From an uncultured Pelagibacteraceae bacterium (GTDB taxonomy: Bacteria > Pseudomonadota > Alphaproteobacteria > Pelagibacterales > Pelagibacteraceae), in the NCBI GenBank assembly GCA_902632875.1, contig CACPEI010000001.1, positions 3,886-67,885 on the forward strand: DNA of 64,000 nucleotides. Reading direction: 5' to 3'. The notes beneath the pieces are model-generated. The model ran no database searches. It was not told the origin of the DNA and saw nothing but the letters and a program-made list of their open reading frames with translations. The translations under genes were made by a program, and so were the position numbers. Each line of letters opens with the position of its first letter. Positions within the stretch are counted from its first letter, which is position 1. Below are positions 27,029 through 37,486 of the stretch, piece by piece.

Positions 27029-29590
27029 ATGGAAAAATATAATTTCAAAGTTATTGAGAATAAATGGCAGACATATTGGGATAAAAATAAAAGTTTTAAA
27101 ACAAGCTCTGATAAGTCAAAAAAAAAGTTTTATTGTTTAGAAATGTTTCCCTATCCCTCTGGTAAAATTCATATGGGACATGTAAGAAATTATACAATTG
27201 GAGATGTTTTAGCTCGTTACAAATCTCTTCAAGGATTTAATGTTTTACATCCAATGGGTTGGGACTCGTTTGGTATGCCAGCTGAAAATGCTGCAAGACA
27301 AAACAATCTAGATCCTGCAACATGGACTGAAAAGAACATCACTGTTATGAAATCTCAACTTAAAAAATTAGGTTTATCTATTGATTGGGATCGAGAAATA
27401 TCCACATGTTCCAAGGATTATTACAGACATCAACAAACCTTTTTTTTAGAAATGTTCGATAAAGGACTTGTTTATAGAAAAGAAAACTACGTAAATTGGG
27501 ATCCAGTTGATCAAACCGTATTAGCAAATGAGCAAGTGATTGACGGAAAGGGATGGCGTTCTGGTGCCCCTGTTGAGAGAAAAAAACTAAATCAGTGGTT
27601 TTTTAATATTACTAAATTTTCAGAAGACCTTCTTAGAAGCTTAGATACATTAAACAAATGGCCAAATAAGGTAAAGGTTATGCAAAAAAATTGGATTGGA
27701 AAATCATTTGGTTGTGAGGTTAAATTTGAAATCACTGGTTCAAAAGATGTAAAAATTGTCGAGTGTTATACAACAAGACCAGATACTCTTTTTGGGATGT
27801 CTTTTCTTGCACTTTCTGTTGATCATCCACTAGCTAAACTTTACCAAAATGACAAAGCATTTTTGAAATTTAAAGATGAATGTTCAAAAACTGGTACCAC
27901 AGAAGAATCGATTGCCGTTGCAGAAAAACTTGGTTTTAAAACAGATTTATTAGCAATAAATCCACTAAATAAAGAAATAAAAGTTCCTGTTTATTTTGCT
28001 AATTTTGTTTTAATGGATTATGGATTAGGCGCTGTTTTTGGTTGTCCTGCTCATGATCAAAGAGACCTCGATTTTGCAAGAAAATATAATTTAAGTGTCA
28101 CACCTGTTGTGGAACCCTTGGATAAATCTGGCCATCAATATGACGATAAAACAAATCAATTGATTATTGAAAATGAAGCTTACACTGGACCAGGTAAAAT
28201 TTTTAATTCTCAATTTTTAGATGGTTTAAAATGTCCAGAAGATTCAATACCAAAAACTATCGAATATTTAGAAAAAAATAAATTAGGAAAAAAGAAAGTT
28301 AATTTTAGACTTAAAGATTGGGGGGTATCAAGACAAAGATATTGGGGTTGCCCAATACCAATAATGTACGATGAAAATAATAATCCTAAAAAAATACCTT
28401 TAGAACTACTACCCGTTGAGCTACCAAAAATTGATAAATTTGAAACTTCAGGAAATCCTTTAAATGAAAATAAAGACTGGAAAAATATCATTATAAATGG
28501 AAAAAAATATACAAGAGAAACAGATACTCTTGATACATTTGTAGACTCTTCTTGGTATTTTTTAAGATTTTGTAGTCCTAATAAGAATGATGGTGGATTT
28601 GATATTGATGAAGTGAAATATTGGATGCCAGTAGATCAATACATTGGAGGTGTCGAGCATGCAATTTTACACCTTTTGTACTCAAGATTTTTTATGAACG
28701 CTTTATCATACAAAAATAAAAACTTTGATATTACTGAACCTTTTGACGGTTTATTCACCCAAGGAATGGTTTGCCATGAAACCTATAAAGACAAATCCGG
28801 AAATTGGATAAGTCCCGATGAAATTATTACATTAAATGGAAAAAAATTTTTAATGAATGATAAAGAAAATGAAATTAAAGTTGGCCCTTCAGAGTCAATG
28901 TCAAAATCAAAAAGAAATATAATTGATCCAGAAAAAATTATAATGAATTACGGTGCAGATGCTGCAAGACTTTTTATATTGTCTGACAGTCCACCTGAAA
29001 AAGATGTTCAGTGGTCAGATGAAGGTATTGCTGCCTCCTATAAATTTATTCAAAAAATCTGGAATTTAAACTTTGTTATTTTAAATAAAATAAAAGAAAA
29101 CTCTGCAGAGAATACTAATAATGAATTAGATAAAATCACAAATAGATTTATTAACAATGTAACAACTAATTTAATCAATTTTAGTTATAATAAGATAATT
29201 GCTAATTTTCATGAAATTTACTCTGAATTACTAAGTACACTTAAGAGCAAATATAAAAAAGAAAACCTGATAAATAACTACTCCAAAATACTAATGACTA
29301 TGATGCCTGTTATTCCACACTTTGCAAGTGAGAGTTTAGAATTAATTGATTATAAAGGTGAAATTAAATGGCCAAGTGTAGAAAAAGAATTATTATTAGA
29401 AGAAAATATAAATTATGTGATTCAAATTAATGGAAAAAAAAGAGGTTTAGTGACTGCAAAAAGAAATTTAAGTGAAAACAACTTAATAGAATTGATTAAA
29501 GAGAAACGTGAAATAACTAAATTCATAAAAGATCAGAAAATCAAAAAACAAATTTTTGTGCCTAACAAACTATTAAATATTATTATATGA
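27029..29590 (+). CDS. leuS: Leucyl-tRNA synthetase
   Basis: Class I synthetase for leucine. [14 protein letters not shown] holds the HIGH signature at about residues 48-51; the CP1 editing domain and SMSKSKRN (KMSKS loop) follow; the protein ends with the tRNA-contacting C-terminal domain. It has 853 residues, as expected. It overlaps lptE by 4 bases, giving the conserved leuS-lptE-holA unit. Confidence 0.98.
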   Translation: MEKYNFKVIENKWQTYWDKNKSFKTSSDKSKKKFYCLEMFPYPSGKIHMGHVRNYTIGDVLARYKSLQGFNVLHPMGWDSFGMPAENAARQNNLDPATWTEKNITVMKSQLKKLGLSIDWDREISTCSKDYYRHQQTFFLEMFDKGLVYRKENYVNWDPVDQTVLANEQVIDGKGWRSGAPVERKKLNQWFFNITKFSEDLLRSLDTLNKWPNKVKVMQKNWIGKSFGCEVKFEITGSKDVKIVECYTTRPDTLFGMSFLALSVDHPLAKLYQNDKAFLKFKDECSKTGTTEESIAVAEKLGFKTDLLAINPLNKEIKVPVYFANFVLMDYGLGAVFGCPAHDQRDLDFARKYNLSVTPVVEPLDKSGHQYDDKTNQLIIENEAYTGPGKIFNSQFLDGLKCPEDSIPKTIEYLEKNKLGKKKVNFRLKDWGVSRQRYWGCPIPIMYDENNNPKKIPLELLPVELPKIDKFETSGNPLNENKDWKNIIINGKKYTRETDTLDTFVDSSWYFLRFCSPNKNDGGFDIDEVKYWMPVDQYIGGVEHAILHLLYSRFFMNALSYKNKNFDITEPFDGLFTQGMVCHETYKDKSGNWISPDEIITLNGKKFLMNDKENEIKVGPSESMSKSKRNIIDPEKIIMNYGADAARLFILSDSPPEKDVQWSDEGIAASYKFIQKIWNLNFVILNKIKENSAENTNNELDKITNRFINNVTTNLINFSYNKIIANFHEIYSELLSTLKSKYKKENLINNYSKILMTMMPVIPHFASESLELIDYKGEIKWPSVEKELLLEENINYVIQINGKKRGLVTAKRNLSENNLIELIKEKREITKFIKDQKIKKQIFVPNKLLNIII

Positions 29591-30042
29591 AATTGAATTT
29601 TTTTCTAATCACTATCATTTTATTTTTGAATAGTTGTGGTTATACACCAATGTACTCATCTGTTAACAAAACAGATTTTTATTTGGAGAAAATAAATTTA
29701 AACGGAGATGAGTTTATAATAAAAAATATTACTAACAACTTGAGTAATTTCAGCCAAACAAATAGTAAAAAAAAGATTATTATTGAGGGAAAAATTCTAT
29801 ACCAAAAAACTTCTCAGACAAAAAACTTGGCAGGAGATACTACTCAATATAGACTCAAAACGACCTCAAAATTGACTATCAAAACTTCCAATCAAGAAAT
29901 CAAATTTAATACAAGTGAAAATTTTGATATGAAAAATTTTGATGATGAATTTGAAGAAAAAAAATACGAGAAAACAATTAAAGAAAATTTTGCAAGGTCG
30001 ATTAATAGTCAAATAATTTTACAAATTTCAAAAATTGAATGA
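29587..30042 (+). CDS. lptE: LPS assembly lipoprotein LptE
   Basis: LptE plugs the LptD barrel that delivers LPS to the outer membrane. The signal peptide ends in a lipobox NSCG (Cys17), followed by the usual GYTPMYSS. It is a small 151-residue member. Overlaps of 4 bases with leuS and holA support translational coupling. Sequence conservation in this family is weak, so the call leans on the lipobox, the GYxPxY motif and the context. Confidence 0.85.
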   Translation: MKLNFFLITIILFLNSCGYTPMYSSVNKTDFYLEKINLNGDEFIIKNITNNLSNFSQTNSKKKIIIEGKILYQKTSQTKNLAGDTTQYRLKTTSKLTIKTSNQEIKFNTSENFDMKNFDDEFEEKKYEKTIKENFARSINSQIILQISKIE

Positions 30043-31016
30043 TTATTAAATCGTTTGAAATCAACAAAATCGACCCTTTTAAAAATAATCTAATTCTTTT
30101 TTATGGTCAAAACGAAGGGTTAAAAGACGAAAATATTCTTAAACTTTCTTCAAAATTTCACAATATAATCAAATACCATGAGCGAGAAGTTTTAGAAAAC
30201 CAAGATAATTTTTTTGAGAGTATATTTTCTGGTTCTTTATTCGACGAAGATAAGTTTGTAATTATAAATCAAGCATCCGACAAAATTGTCAAAATTATTG
30301 AAATTTTAATTGAAAAAAAAGAAAAGTTAAAAGAAATTGCAATATTATTAAATGCTAACTCTTTAGAAAAAAAATCAAAACTTAGATCAATTTTTGAAAA
30401 AAATTTATTATGTGTACCATTTTATATTGATAATAATGAAACATTATTCAAATTTACTGAAACTTTTCTAAAACAAAAAAAAATTAATATTTCGCCTTTA
30501 AATATAAATTTTTTAGTTAACAAGTGTAATGGTGATAGAAGAAATTTAAAAAATGAACTACACAAAATTGAAATGTATTGCCTAAACAAAAAGAATATCA
30601 AAGATGAAGAATTACAAAAATTAGTTTGTCTAAGTGAAAATAAAAATATTAGTGAATTAATTGACTGTTGCTTGGTAAAAGATGAGAAAAATACCATCAA
30701 TATTCTTAATGATAATATATTCAACAATGATGATAGTATTTTAATTACTAGAACTTTTTTAAATAAATTAAAAAAAATTCATAAACTAATTTTAAGTTAT
30801 GAGAAAAACAAGAACCTGAACGAAACTATAAGAAATGCTAAACCACCCATATTTTGGAAAGATAAACCAATTGTAGAAAAACAAATCAAAACTTGGAAAC
30901 CAGACCTTATTGAGAAACTAATAATAGAAATAAATGAAATCGAGCTTCAAATTAAAAGAAATAACACAAACTCAATAAATTTAATTTCTGATTTTATTTT
31001 AAATACAGCTGCTTAA
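30039..31016 (+). CDS. holA: DNA polymerase III delta subunit
   Basis: Delta opens the beta sliding clamp during loading. The 325-residue protein has the family's LILFYGQNEGLKDENI start and the LVNKCNGDRRNLKNELHKIEMY segment of the AAA-like domain. It ends 3 bases short of convergent parB. Position after lptE is conserved in alphaproteobacteria. Confidence 0.88.
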   Translation: MIIKSFEINKIDPFKNNLILFYGQNEGLKDENILKLSSKFHNIIKYHEREVLENQDNFFESIFSGSLFDEDKFVIINQASDKIVKIIEILIEKKEKLKEIAILLNANSLEKKSKLRSIFEKNLLCVPFYIDNNETLFKFTETFLKQKKINISPLNINFLVNKCNGDRRNLKNELHKIEMYCLNKKNIKDEELQKLVCLSENKNISELIDCCLVKDEKNTINILNDNIFNNDDSILITRTFLNKLKKIHKLILSYEKNKNLNETIRNAKPPIFWKDKPIVEKQIKTWKPDLIEKLIIEINEIELQIKRNNTNSINLISDFILNTAA

Positions 31017-31019
31017 TAA

Positions 31020-31862
31020 TTAATAATTGTTTTTAATGATATCTATCAATTTGTTAAGTTGGTCCAAATCTTTATATTCTATTGAGATTACACCCTTATT
31101 TCTTTTTGAATTCTTGATCAAAACATTTAAACCTATTTTGCTTGATATAGAATTTTCTAAATTTACTAAATTTGGATCTTTATGATTAGGCTTAGACCCT
31201 CCTCGTTTTTTAAAAATCTTTACAAAGTTTTCTGATTGTCTAACTGAAAGATTTTTTTCTATGATTTTATTTGCAACAAATTCTGCATTATCTAAACCAA
31301 CTAAAATTTTTGCATGACCAGCAGTAATTTTTTTTTCCTCTACAAACTTTAAAACTTCTTTTGGTAGGCTTAAGATTCTAAGTGAATTAGTTATATAACT
31401 TCGACTTTTCCCAATAAATTTAGAGACCTTGTCTTGATCGTATGAAAACTCATCTATAAGTCTTTTGTAGCCTTCGGCTTCTTCAAGTGGATTTAAATCA
31501 TTACGCTGAACATTTTCTACGATAGCAAACTCTAACGATTTTAAATCATTCACATCTGTAACAACAACAGGTATATCGTGTAAGCCAGCTTTTTGTGCTG
31601 CTAACCATCTTCTTTCTCCAGCTATAATTTCATATTTTGAATTATTAGTTTCAGATTTTCTGACTATGATTGGTTGAATTACCCCTCTTTCTCTAATTGA
31701 ATTTGCCAAATCATTTAAATCATCTTGATCAAAATTTTTCCTAGGTTGATACCTATTTGGTATAATTTCACTTAATAATAATTTATTTATTCTAGTTTCA
31801 ACTTTTGTTTCTCCAATTAAAGATGATAATCCTCTACCTAATCCTTTTTTAATTTTATTCAT
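31020..31862 (-). CDS. parB: Chromosome-partitioning protein ParB
   Basis: ParB is a CTP-dependent clamp that loads at parS near the origin. The N-terminal GLGRGLSSLIG, the box ENVQRNDLNPLEEAEGYKRL and the helix-turn-helix region (VSKFIGKSRSYITNSLRIL) are all visible. It has 280 residues. A matching parS site lies about 1.4 kb upstream inside rsmG. parA is immediately upstream with a one-base overlap. Confidence 0.97.
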   Translation of the reverse strand: MNKIKKGLGRGLSSLIGETKVETRINKLLLSEIIPNRYQPRKNFDQDDLNDLANSIRERGVIQPIIVRKSETNNSKYEIIAGERRWLAAQKAGLHDIPVVVTDVNDLKSLEFAIVENVQRNDLNPLEEAEGYKRLIDEFSYDQDKVSKFIGKSRSYITNSLRILSLPKEVLKFVEEKKITAGHAKILVGLDNAEFVANKIIEKNLSVRQSENFVKIFKKRGGSKPNHKDPNLVNLENSISSKIGLNVLIKNSKRNKGVISIEYKDLDQLNKLIDIIKNNY

Positions 31863-32659
31863 TATGCAGCACTTCCTATTTTGTTTTCCTGATTAATAAA
31901 TTCATCTGTGAAGCTAAAATAAGACTTACTGCCTGGACAATTCTTATCGTATATTAAAACAGGAACACCATGAGATGGAGCTTCTGACAACCTTACATTT
32001 CTTGGAATAACTGTTTGGTAAACTTTATCCTTAAAATAATCTCTTGCCTCTTTTTCGACTTGCGAAGATAACTTATTTCTTTTATCATACATTGTTAAAA
32101 GTATTCCCTGTATCTTTAATTCAGGGTTTAGATTAATTTTTATTCTTTCAATAGTTTTCATTAATTGTGTAAGGCCTTCTAATGCAAAGAATTCTGTCTG
32201 AAGTGGAACTAAAAGTGAGTTAGAACAAACAAGTGCCATTACTGTTAACAAACTTAAAGATGGTGGACAGTCTATTAGTATATAATCATAGGATCCTCTA
32301 GAATCATTCAAATATGCGGTTAATTTGGCCTTCAAAATAAATGCTCTATCACTATCCCCGGCTGTCTCAACTTCCAAACCTGACAAATCTACATTTGAAG
32401 TTATTAAATCAAGTTTATTAAACTTGGTTTTTTTTATTACCTCTGAAATTGACTTAGTTCCATTCAAAATTCCATAAATGGTCTCATCAGACCTCTCTAA
32501 ATTTGATAAACCCAGCCCAGTTGTAGCATTACCTTGGGGATCTAAATCAATAACTAAAATTTTTTTTCCAAGTTGAGTTAAAGCAGAAGCAAGATTAATT
32601 ACTGTAGTTGTTTTTCCAACTCCACCCTTCTGATTAATGATAGAAATAATTTTCATCAA
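31862..32659 (-). CDS. parA: Chromosome-partitioning ATPase ParA
   Basis: Deviant Walker ATPase driving origin segregation. KGGVGKTT at residues 11-18, LVIDLDPQGNATTGLG, and DYILIDCPPSLSLLTVMAL are diagnostic. It has 265 residues; the start could be Met2. It overlaps rsmG by 4 bases and parB by 1, forming the conserved rsmG-parA-parB run next to the origin. Confidence 0.97.
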   Translation of the reverse strand: MMKIISIINQKGGVGKTTTVINLASALTQLGKKILVIDLDPQGNATTGLGLSNLERSDETIYGILNGTKSISEVIKKTKFNKLDLITSNVDLSGLEVETAGDSDRAFILKAKLTAYLNDSRGSYDYILIDCPPSLSLLTVMALVCSNSLLVPLQTEFFALEGLTQLMKTIERIKINLNPELKIQGILLTMYDKRNKLSSQVEKEARDYFKDKVYQTVIPRNVRLSEAPSHGVPVLIYDKNCPGSKSYFSFTDEFINQENKIGSAA

Positions 32660-33300
32660 TTTTTTCTTTCCATTTTTTTGATACTCAACAAAAATGAATT
32701 TTCATTGGTTAAACTTTTTTTTTCTTCATAATCTAAATTCCAATTTTTAAGAGAGTCATTTAAAATTTTTCTTCCACTTTCGCCCATAAATAAAACTAAA
32801 TTTTTATACTTCTTAAAATTCTTATGAACCAAATCTAAAATTACTGGCATGGGTTTGAAAGCTCTGGACATAATTGTTCCGGTCTCTATATTTTTAACTT
32901 CGAAAATATCTTTTTGAATTATTTCTGTATTCAATCTTAACTTTTTTGATACTTCCCCTAAAAAAACACATTTATGGTAACTTTTTTCATAGAGTTTTAT
33001 TTTCATGCTGTTTTTTAGTTTTTTCATCAAGATTGCAACAATAAGCCCTGGCATTCCACCACCAGATCCTAAATCTGAGGTTGTATTGCTATTTAAATCA
33101 ATAAAATCAATAATTTGTGCTGAATCAATTATATGTCTTTGCCTAATAGCCTCTTTTTCTGAAGTTTTTTTACTAATTATATTGATTTCACGATTTTTTT
33201 CTTGAATCATCTTTATAAAGCTTTCAAGCTCATTACAAGTTTCACGTGAAACATTAAAATTGGGAATTTGAGAATAATTTTGTAAAATTATCGAATCCAT
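32656..33300 (-). CDS. rsmG: 16S rRNA (guanine527-N7)-methyltransferase RsmG (GidB)
   Basis: RsmG methylates G527 of 16S rRNA. The SAM-binding region DLGSGGGMPGLIVAI is present, with IMSRAFKPM later. It has 214 residues. The N-terminal FNVSRETC is encoded by the parS palindrome, so this stretch serves both as protein and as the ParB site. It overlaps mnmG and parA by 1 and 4 bases respectively. Confidence 0.96.
   Translation of the reverse strand: MDSIILQNYSQIPNFNVSRETCNELESFIKMIQEKNREINIISKKTSEKEAIRQRHIIDSAQIIDFIDLNSNTTSDLGSGGGMPGLIVAILMKKLKNSMKIKLYEKSYHKCVFLGEVSKKLRLNTEIIQKDIFEVKNIETGTIMSRAFKPMPVILDLVHKNFKKYKNLVLFMGESGRKILNDSLKNWNLDYEEKKSLTNENSFLLSIKKMERKN
33239..33252. promoter_or_regulatory. 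parS: parS centromere site for ParB, within rsmG
   Basis: GTTTCACGTGAAAC is a perfect 14-base palindrome that equals the core of the bacterial parS consensus (TGTTTCACGTGAAACA; 15 of 16 with flanks). It lies 1.4 kb from parB and about 8.3 kb from the predicted origin. I saw no second copy in the window. Confidence 0.93.
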
Positions 33301-35171
33301 TAAGCTATATGCTTAATAGACTTTCTTTTTACATGTGACAACAAAATATATACAGCAGCTGGGGTTATTCCATCGATTCTCAATGCTTGACCCATTGTTT
33401 TAGGCCTTATTTTCTTGAATTTAGCTTTTACCTCGTTTGATAATCCAGAAAATTTATCATAATCAATATTATCAGGGATAATAAGATTTTCATCACGTTT
33501 AAATGCTAAGATATCAGCATTTTGTTTTTTTAAATAACCTCTATAATGTGAATTAATTTCTATTTGCTCATCAATTTCAGGTCCAAAATCATTAATTTCA
33601 GGCCAAATTTTCCTCATTTTATTCATATCAGCACCTTTTTGGGCCAGGATCTCCTCAGCAGATCTCAAAACACCATCTTTTGCAATTTTGATACCAAATT
33701 TATCTGCTTTTGATGGTGAAATACTGATATTTGACATTTGAAAGGAAATCTGGCTTAATTTGTCAAACTTATCTTCAAATTTAACTTTTCTATTTTCTGA
33801 AATCAAGCCAATTTGAATACCTTTATTAGTAAGTCGTAAATCAGCGTTATCTGATCTAAGACTTAATCTGTATTCGGCTCTTGAAGTAAACATCCTATAT
33901 GGCTCTGCAACACCCTTAGTAACTAAATCATCTATCATTACACCTATATATGCATCAGATCTGTCTAGGATGAATGGCTCCATGTTTTTTAATGATAAGG
34001 CAGCATTTATTCCAGCTATTAAGCCTTGGGCAGCAGCTTCCTCATATCCAGTAGTTCCATTTATTTGACCTGCTAAATATAAGTTCTTTATTTTTTTAGT
34101 TTCTAGAGTAAGAAATAGCTCCCTAGGGTCAATATAATCATATTCTATAGCATATCCTGGTCTAATCATTTTTACATTCTCTAAACCATTGATATTATTG
34201 AGTATTTCTGACTGTACTACCTCAGGTAGAGAAGTTGAGATGCCATTTGGGTAAATTGTGTGATCTTTAAGACCTTCCGGCTCTAAAAATATTTGATGTC
34301 TGTTTTTTTCGGAGAATTTTACAATCTTATCTTCTATAGATGGACAATATCTAGGACCCACTCCTTGAATACTTCCAGAATACATTGCACTTTTAGATAA
34401 ATTCTTCTCGATGATCTTGTGCACTTTTTCATTGGTGTATGTCATTGAACAAGACACTTGTTTGTTAGATGTAGCCTTCGTTAAAAAAGAGAAAAAATAA
34501 GGATTCTCATCTGCTGATTGTTTTTCCAAATTTTTAAAATTAATAGTTCTAGCATCAAGTCTTGGTGGAGTACCTGTTTTTAGCCTTCCAATTTTAAATT
34601 TATATTTTTCCAATTGATCAGTTAAACCGGTGCTTGGTTTTTCATTATATCTTCCAGCTGGAGTACGTTTATCACCAATATGGATCAGGCCATTTAAAAA
34701 TGTTCCTGTTGTTAGAATTAATTTATTACAATTTATTTTATTGCCTTTTAATGTTGAAAAGCCGTTTATAGCATTATTTGAAAAAATAAACTCAATTACA
34801 GGATCAGAAAAAATGCTTAAATTACAGTATTTTACAAGTTTTTCTTGCATAAATTTCTTATATAATGATCTGTCAGATTGGGTTCGCGGACCTCTTACAG
34901 CCGGTCCTCTACTTCTATTTAATAGCCTAAATTGAATGCCCGACTTATCTGCAACTTCCCCCATAACACCATCGAGCGCATCTATCTCTCGTACTAAATG
35001 ACCTTTACCCAAACCACCAATAGCAGGGTTACATGACATTTCACCAATCGTATTTTTATCATGGGTAAAAAGAGCTGTATTGACACCTAAACGTGCTGAG
35101 GCTGCAGCTGCCTCACAGCCAGCATGGCCTCCTCCAATAACTACTACTTCAAAGAATAAATCTTTTTTCAT
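33300..35171 (-). CDS. mnmG: tRNA U34 5-carboxymethylaminomethyl modification enzyme MnmG (GidA)
   Basis: FAD-dependent partner of MnmE in modifying wobble uridine of certain tRNAs. [21 protein letters not shown] near residue 10 is the FAD site; [11 protein letters not shown] and the C-terminal [17 protein letters not shown] are family hallmarks. It has 623 residues. It is followed without a gap by rsmG; 92 bases separate it from mnmE. Confidence 0.97.
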   Translation of the reverse strand: MKKDLFFEVVVIGGGHAGCEAAAASARLGVNTALFTHDKNTIGEMSCNPAIGGLGKGHLVREIDALDGVMGEVADKSGIQFRLLNRSRGPAVRGPRTQSDRSLYKKFMQEKLVKYCNLSIFSDPVIEFIFSNNAINGFSTLKGNKINCNKLILTTGTFLNGLIHIGDKRTPAGRYNEKPSTGLTDQLEKYKFKIGRLKTGTPPRLDARTINFKNLEKQSADENPYFFSFLTKATSNKQVSCSMTYTNEKVHKIIEKNLSKSAMYSGSIQGVGPRYCPSIEDKIVKFSEKNRHQIFLEPEGLKDHTIYPNGISTSLPEVVQSEILNNINGLENVKMIRPGYAIEYDYIDPRELFLTLETKKIKNLYLAGQINGTTGYEEAAAQGLIAGINAALSLKNMEPFILDRSDAYIGVMIDDLVTKGVAEPYRMFTSRAEYRLSLRSDNADLRLTNKGIQIGLISENRKVKFEDKFDKLSQISFQMSNISISPSKADKFGIKIAKDGVLRSAEEILAQKGADMNKMRKIWPEINDFGPEIDEQIEINSHYRGYLKKQNADILAFKRDENLIIPDNIDYDKFSGLSNEVKAKFKKIRPKTMGQALRIDGITPAAVYILLSHVKRKSIKHIA

Positions 35172-35263
35172 GATATGAATTTATATTCGATTACAATATT
35201 TACAAGTTTTGAGTTTATTTATTAATGTGTATCTATAAACACAGTAAAATTAACAAAATAGTT

Positions 35264-36595
35264 CTATTTTCCTATGCAAAAATCGTTGAAAATACTGCCT
35301 AATATTTCCTCAACATCAACTTTTCCAACGATCATGCCTAAATGTCTTGTAGCTAATCTCAAATCTTCAGCTGCTTTGTCAAAATCCTTTTTTTCATTTT
35401 TTAATAAAAATTCTTTTAAATAATTTACACAATGTACCAAATGTTGTCGATGTCTCTCCCTAGTAATAAGAATATCTTCTTCAGATATAAATTTATTTTT
35501 TAAATTATTTTTTATTCTTGAAATTAATATATCTATGTTTGTATTATTTTTTAATGAAATTAATACTGGATCTAGTTTTGAAACTTCTGCGTCTAATTTT
35601 TCATTTAGAAGATCTGATTTATTAACGACCAGTATTGCATTGTTTTTTAATAAATCATTCAAATAACCGCTTAAATCAACGTTTTTAGCATCAACTACCA
35701 CTAATTTAAGATCCGCGTTTTCGGCTTTTTTTAGAGATAAGCGAATACCTTTTTTTTCAATTTCATCTTTTGAGTCTCTTATACCTGCCGTATCAGACAT
35801 AATAACAGGATAACCATCAATATTTAAGTGTGTTTCAACAACATCTCTCGTTGTGCCAGCGATTTCAGAAACAATTGCCACTTCTCTGTTTGATAGATTA
35901 TTTATAAGACTTGATTTACCAGCATTCGTCGGACCTATAATTGCGATTTTAAAACCTTCTCTTGTTATCTCTCCAACTCTTTGATCGTTTAAAATTTTAT
36001 TTATTTCATTAAGTGCTTCTGAGCAGTCATTTTTAATTTTTTTTAAATTTTCTTCCGGTAAATCTTCCTCTGGAAAATCAATTTTAGCTTCCATAAACGA
36101 TAAAACTTTTAATAGCTTTTCTCGTAGCTCATTAAATTTAGCAGAAGATTTACCTTCCATTATTTTAATGGCTTGAAGTCTTTGAATCTCGGTTTCTGCC
36201 GATATCAAATCAGCTATACTTTCAGCTTTAAGTAAATTTATTTTTCCGTTTTGAAAAGCAAGTTTTGTAAATTCACCTGGCTCTGCCAATCTACAATTTT
36301 TGATTTTTACAATCTCTTTCTGTAGAGCCAAAACCACAGCCTTGCCACCATGAACATGAATTTCAGCCATATCCTCGCCTGTGTAGCTCTCAGGCCCTGG
36401 AAACCACAATATAATCCCTTCATCAATCAGCTCAGAAGTGTTGATGTTGTTTATTTTCCGAAGCGTGGCCATTCTAGGCTTTGGCAAATCCCGTGTGGTC
36501 AGCAATTTAATTACTTCAGAAGTCTCTGGACCTGAAATTCTTATGATTGCAACACCAGATACACCCGGTCCGGAAGATAGTGCATATATAGTCAT
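35264..36595 (-). CDS. mnmE: tRNA modification GTPase MnmE (TrmE)
   Basis: GTPase that pairs with MnmG. It has the N-terminal formyl-THF-binding domain (SSGPGVSGVAIIRISGP), the G1 loop GPTNAGKSSL, SDTAGIRDS, and the C-terminal catalytic Cys in CIGK (Cys440). It has 443 residues. It is divergent from the small sulfotransferase with 48 bases between starts. A 92-base gap to mnmG shows nothing recognisable. Confidence 0.96.
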   Translation of the reverse strand: MTIYALSSGPGVSGVAIIRISGPETSEVIKLLTTRDLPKPRMATLRKINNINTSELIDEGIILWFPGPESYTGEDMAEIHVHGGKAVVLALQKEIVKIKNCRLAEPGEFTKLAFQNGKINLLKAESIADLISAETEIQRLQAIKIMEGKSSAKFNELREKLLKVLSFMEAKIDFPEEDLPEENLKKIKNDCSEALNEINKILNDQRVGEITREGFKIAIIGPTNAGKSSLINNLSNREVAIVSEIAGTTRDVVETHLNIDGYPVIMSDTAGIRDSKDEIEKKGIRLSLKKAENADLKLVVVDAKNVDLSGYLNDLLKNNAILVVNKSDLLNEKLDAEVSKLDPVLISLKNNTNIDILISRIKNNLKNKFISEEDILITRERHRQHLVHCVNYLKEFLLKNEKKDFDKAAEDLRLATRHLGMIVGKVDVEEILGSIFNDFCIGK

Positions 36596-36643
36596 TAATT
36601 TATTATATCCTGAATTATTTTATTGGATATAATTAAAATTTTT

Positions 36644-37483
36644 ATGATTATATGGATAGCATCATACCCCAAAAGTGGAAATACATGGTTGAGATCAATC
36701 ATAGCATCTTTGTTATATACGAATGATGGTATTTTTGACTTTAATTTAATAAAAAAAATTAAACAATTTCCAACTAGAAACTATTTTTTAGGTTTCACGA
36801 AAAATTTTAATGATATTAATGAAATATCTAAATTCTGGTTGTTAGCACAGGATAAAATAAACCTTACCAAAGAAATAAAGTTTTTTAAGACGCATAATTT
36901 AAATTGCGCGGTAAATAATAATTCTTTTACAAATAGGTCACACACTTTAGGAACTATTTACGTAGTAAGAGATCCAAGAAATTTGGTTGATTCAATTAAA
37001 AATCATTATAATAAAGATAACGATGAAGATGCAAAAAATTTTTTAATTTCTCAAAAAATTTTATCAAGAGTGCCGAGAGATAATGATGATGCTGATATAG
37101 CTACATTATTAGGATCATGGTCTGATCATTATAATTTTTGGACAAAAAAAAATTCAAACTTATTATTAATCAAATATGAAGATCTAATTTCAAATACTGA
37201 GAGTGTAATGGAAAGAATTGTTATCTTTTTAAGAAAATTCATGACAGTTGAGGTCAGTCCAGAAAAAATCAAAAATATTATAAGAACGACCTCATTTAAC
37301 AATTTAAAAAATTTAGAGGAGAAGGGATTATTTGGTGAAAATGTATATGACACAAGTAAAAACAAAATTAGATTTTTTAACAAAGGTCCGAGTAACGATT
37401 GGACAAAAGTATTAGATAAAAAAATTCAGGATGATATTGAAAAGGTATTTGGCAAAGAAATGAGGGAATTGGGTTATATTTGA
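36644..37483 (+). CDS. Small sulfotransferase-domain protein, paralogue A
   Basis: A single-domain cytosolic sulfotransferase-like protein. It starts MIIWIASYPKSGNTWLR, with YPKSGNTW as the PAPS 5'-phosphate loop, and has IYVVRDPRNLVDS as the 3'-phosphate motif. I start at the ATG at 36644, seven codons inside the longest frame, because the paralogue at 47142 starts identically. The 279 residues end LGYI like the paralogue's FGYI. It is the only plus-strand gene in the 31-41.5 kb block, between mnmE and rho, so it interrupts conserved order. The substrate is unknown. Confidence 0.85.
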   Translation: MIIWIASYPKSGNTWLRSIIASLLYTNDGIFDFNLIKKIKQFPTRNYFLGFTKNFNDINEISKFWLLAQDKINLTKEIKFFKTHNLNCAVNNNSFTNRSHTLGTIYVVRDPRNLVDSIKNHYNKDNDEDAKNFLISQKILSRVPRDNDDADIATLLGSWSDHYNFWTKKNSNLLLIKYEDLISNTESVMERIVIFLRKFMTVEVSPEKIKNIIRTTSFNNLKNLEEKGLFGENVYDTSKNKIRFFNKGPSNDWTKVLDKKIQDDIEKVFGKEMRELGYI

Positions 37484-37486
37484 ATA

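Noticed and set aside
36623..36643. Upstream ATG start for the small sulfotransferase
   Set aside because: The paralogue at 47142 begins exactly at the equivalent of the internal Met, and the extra seven residues precede the first strand.
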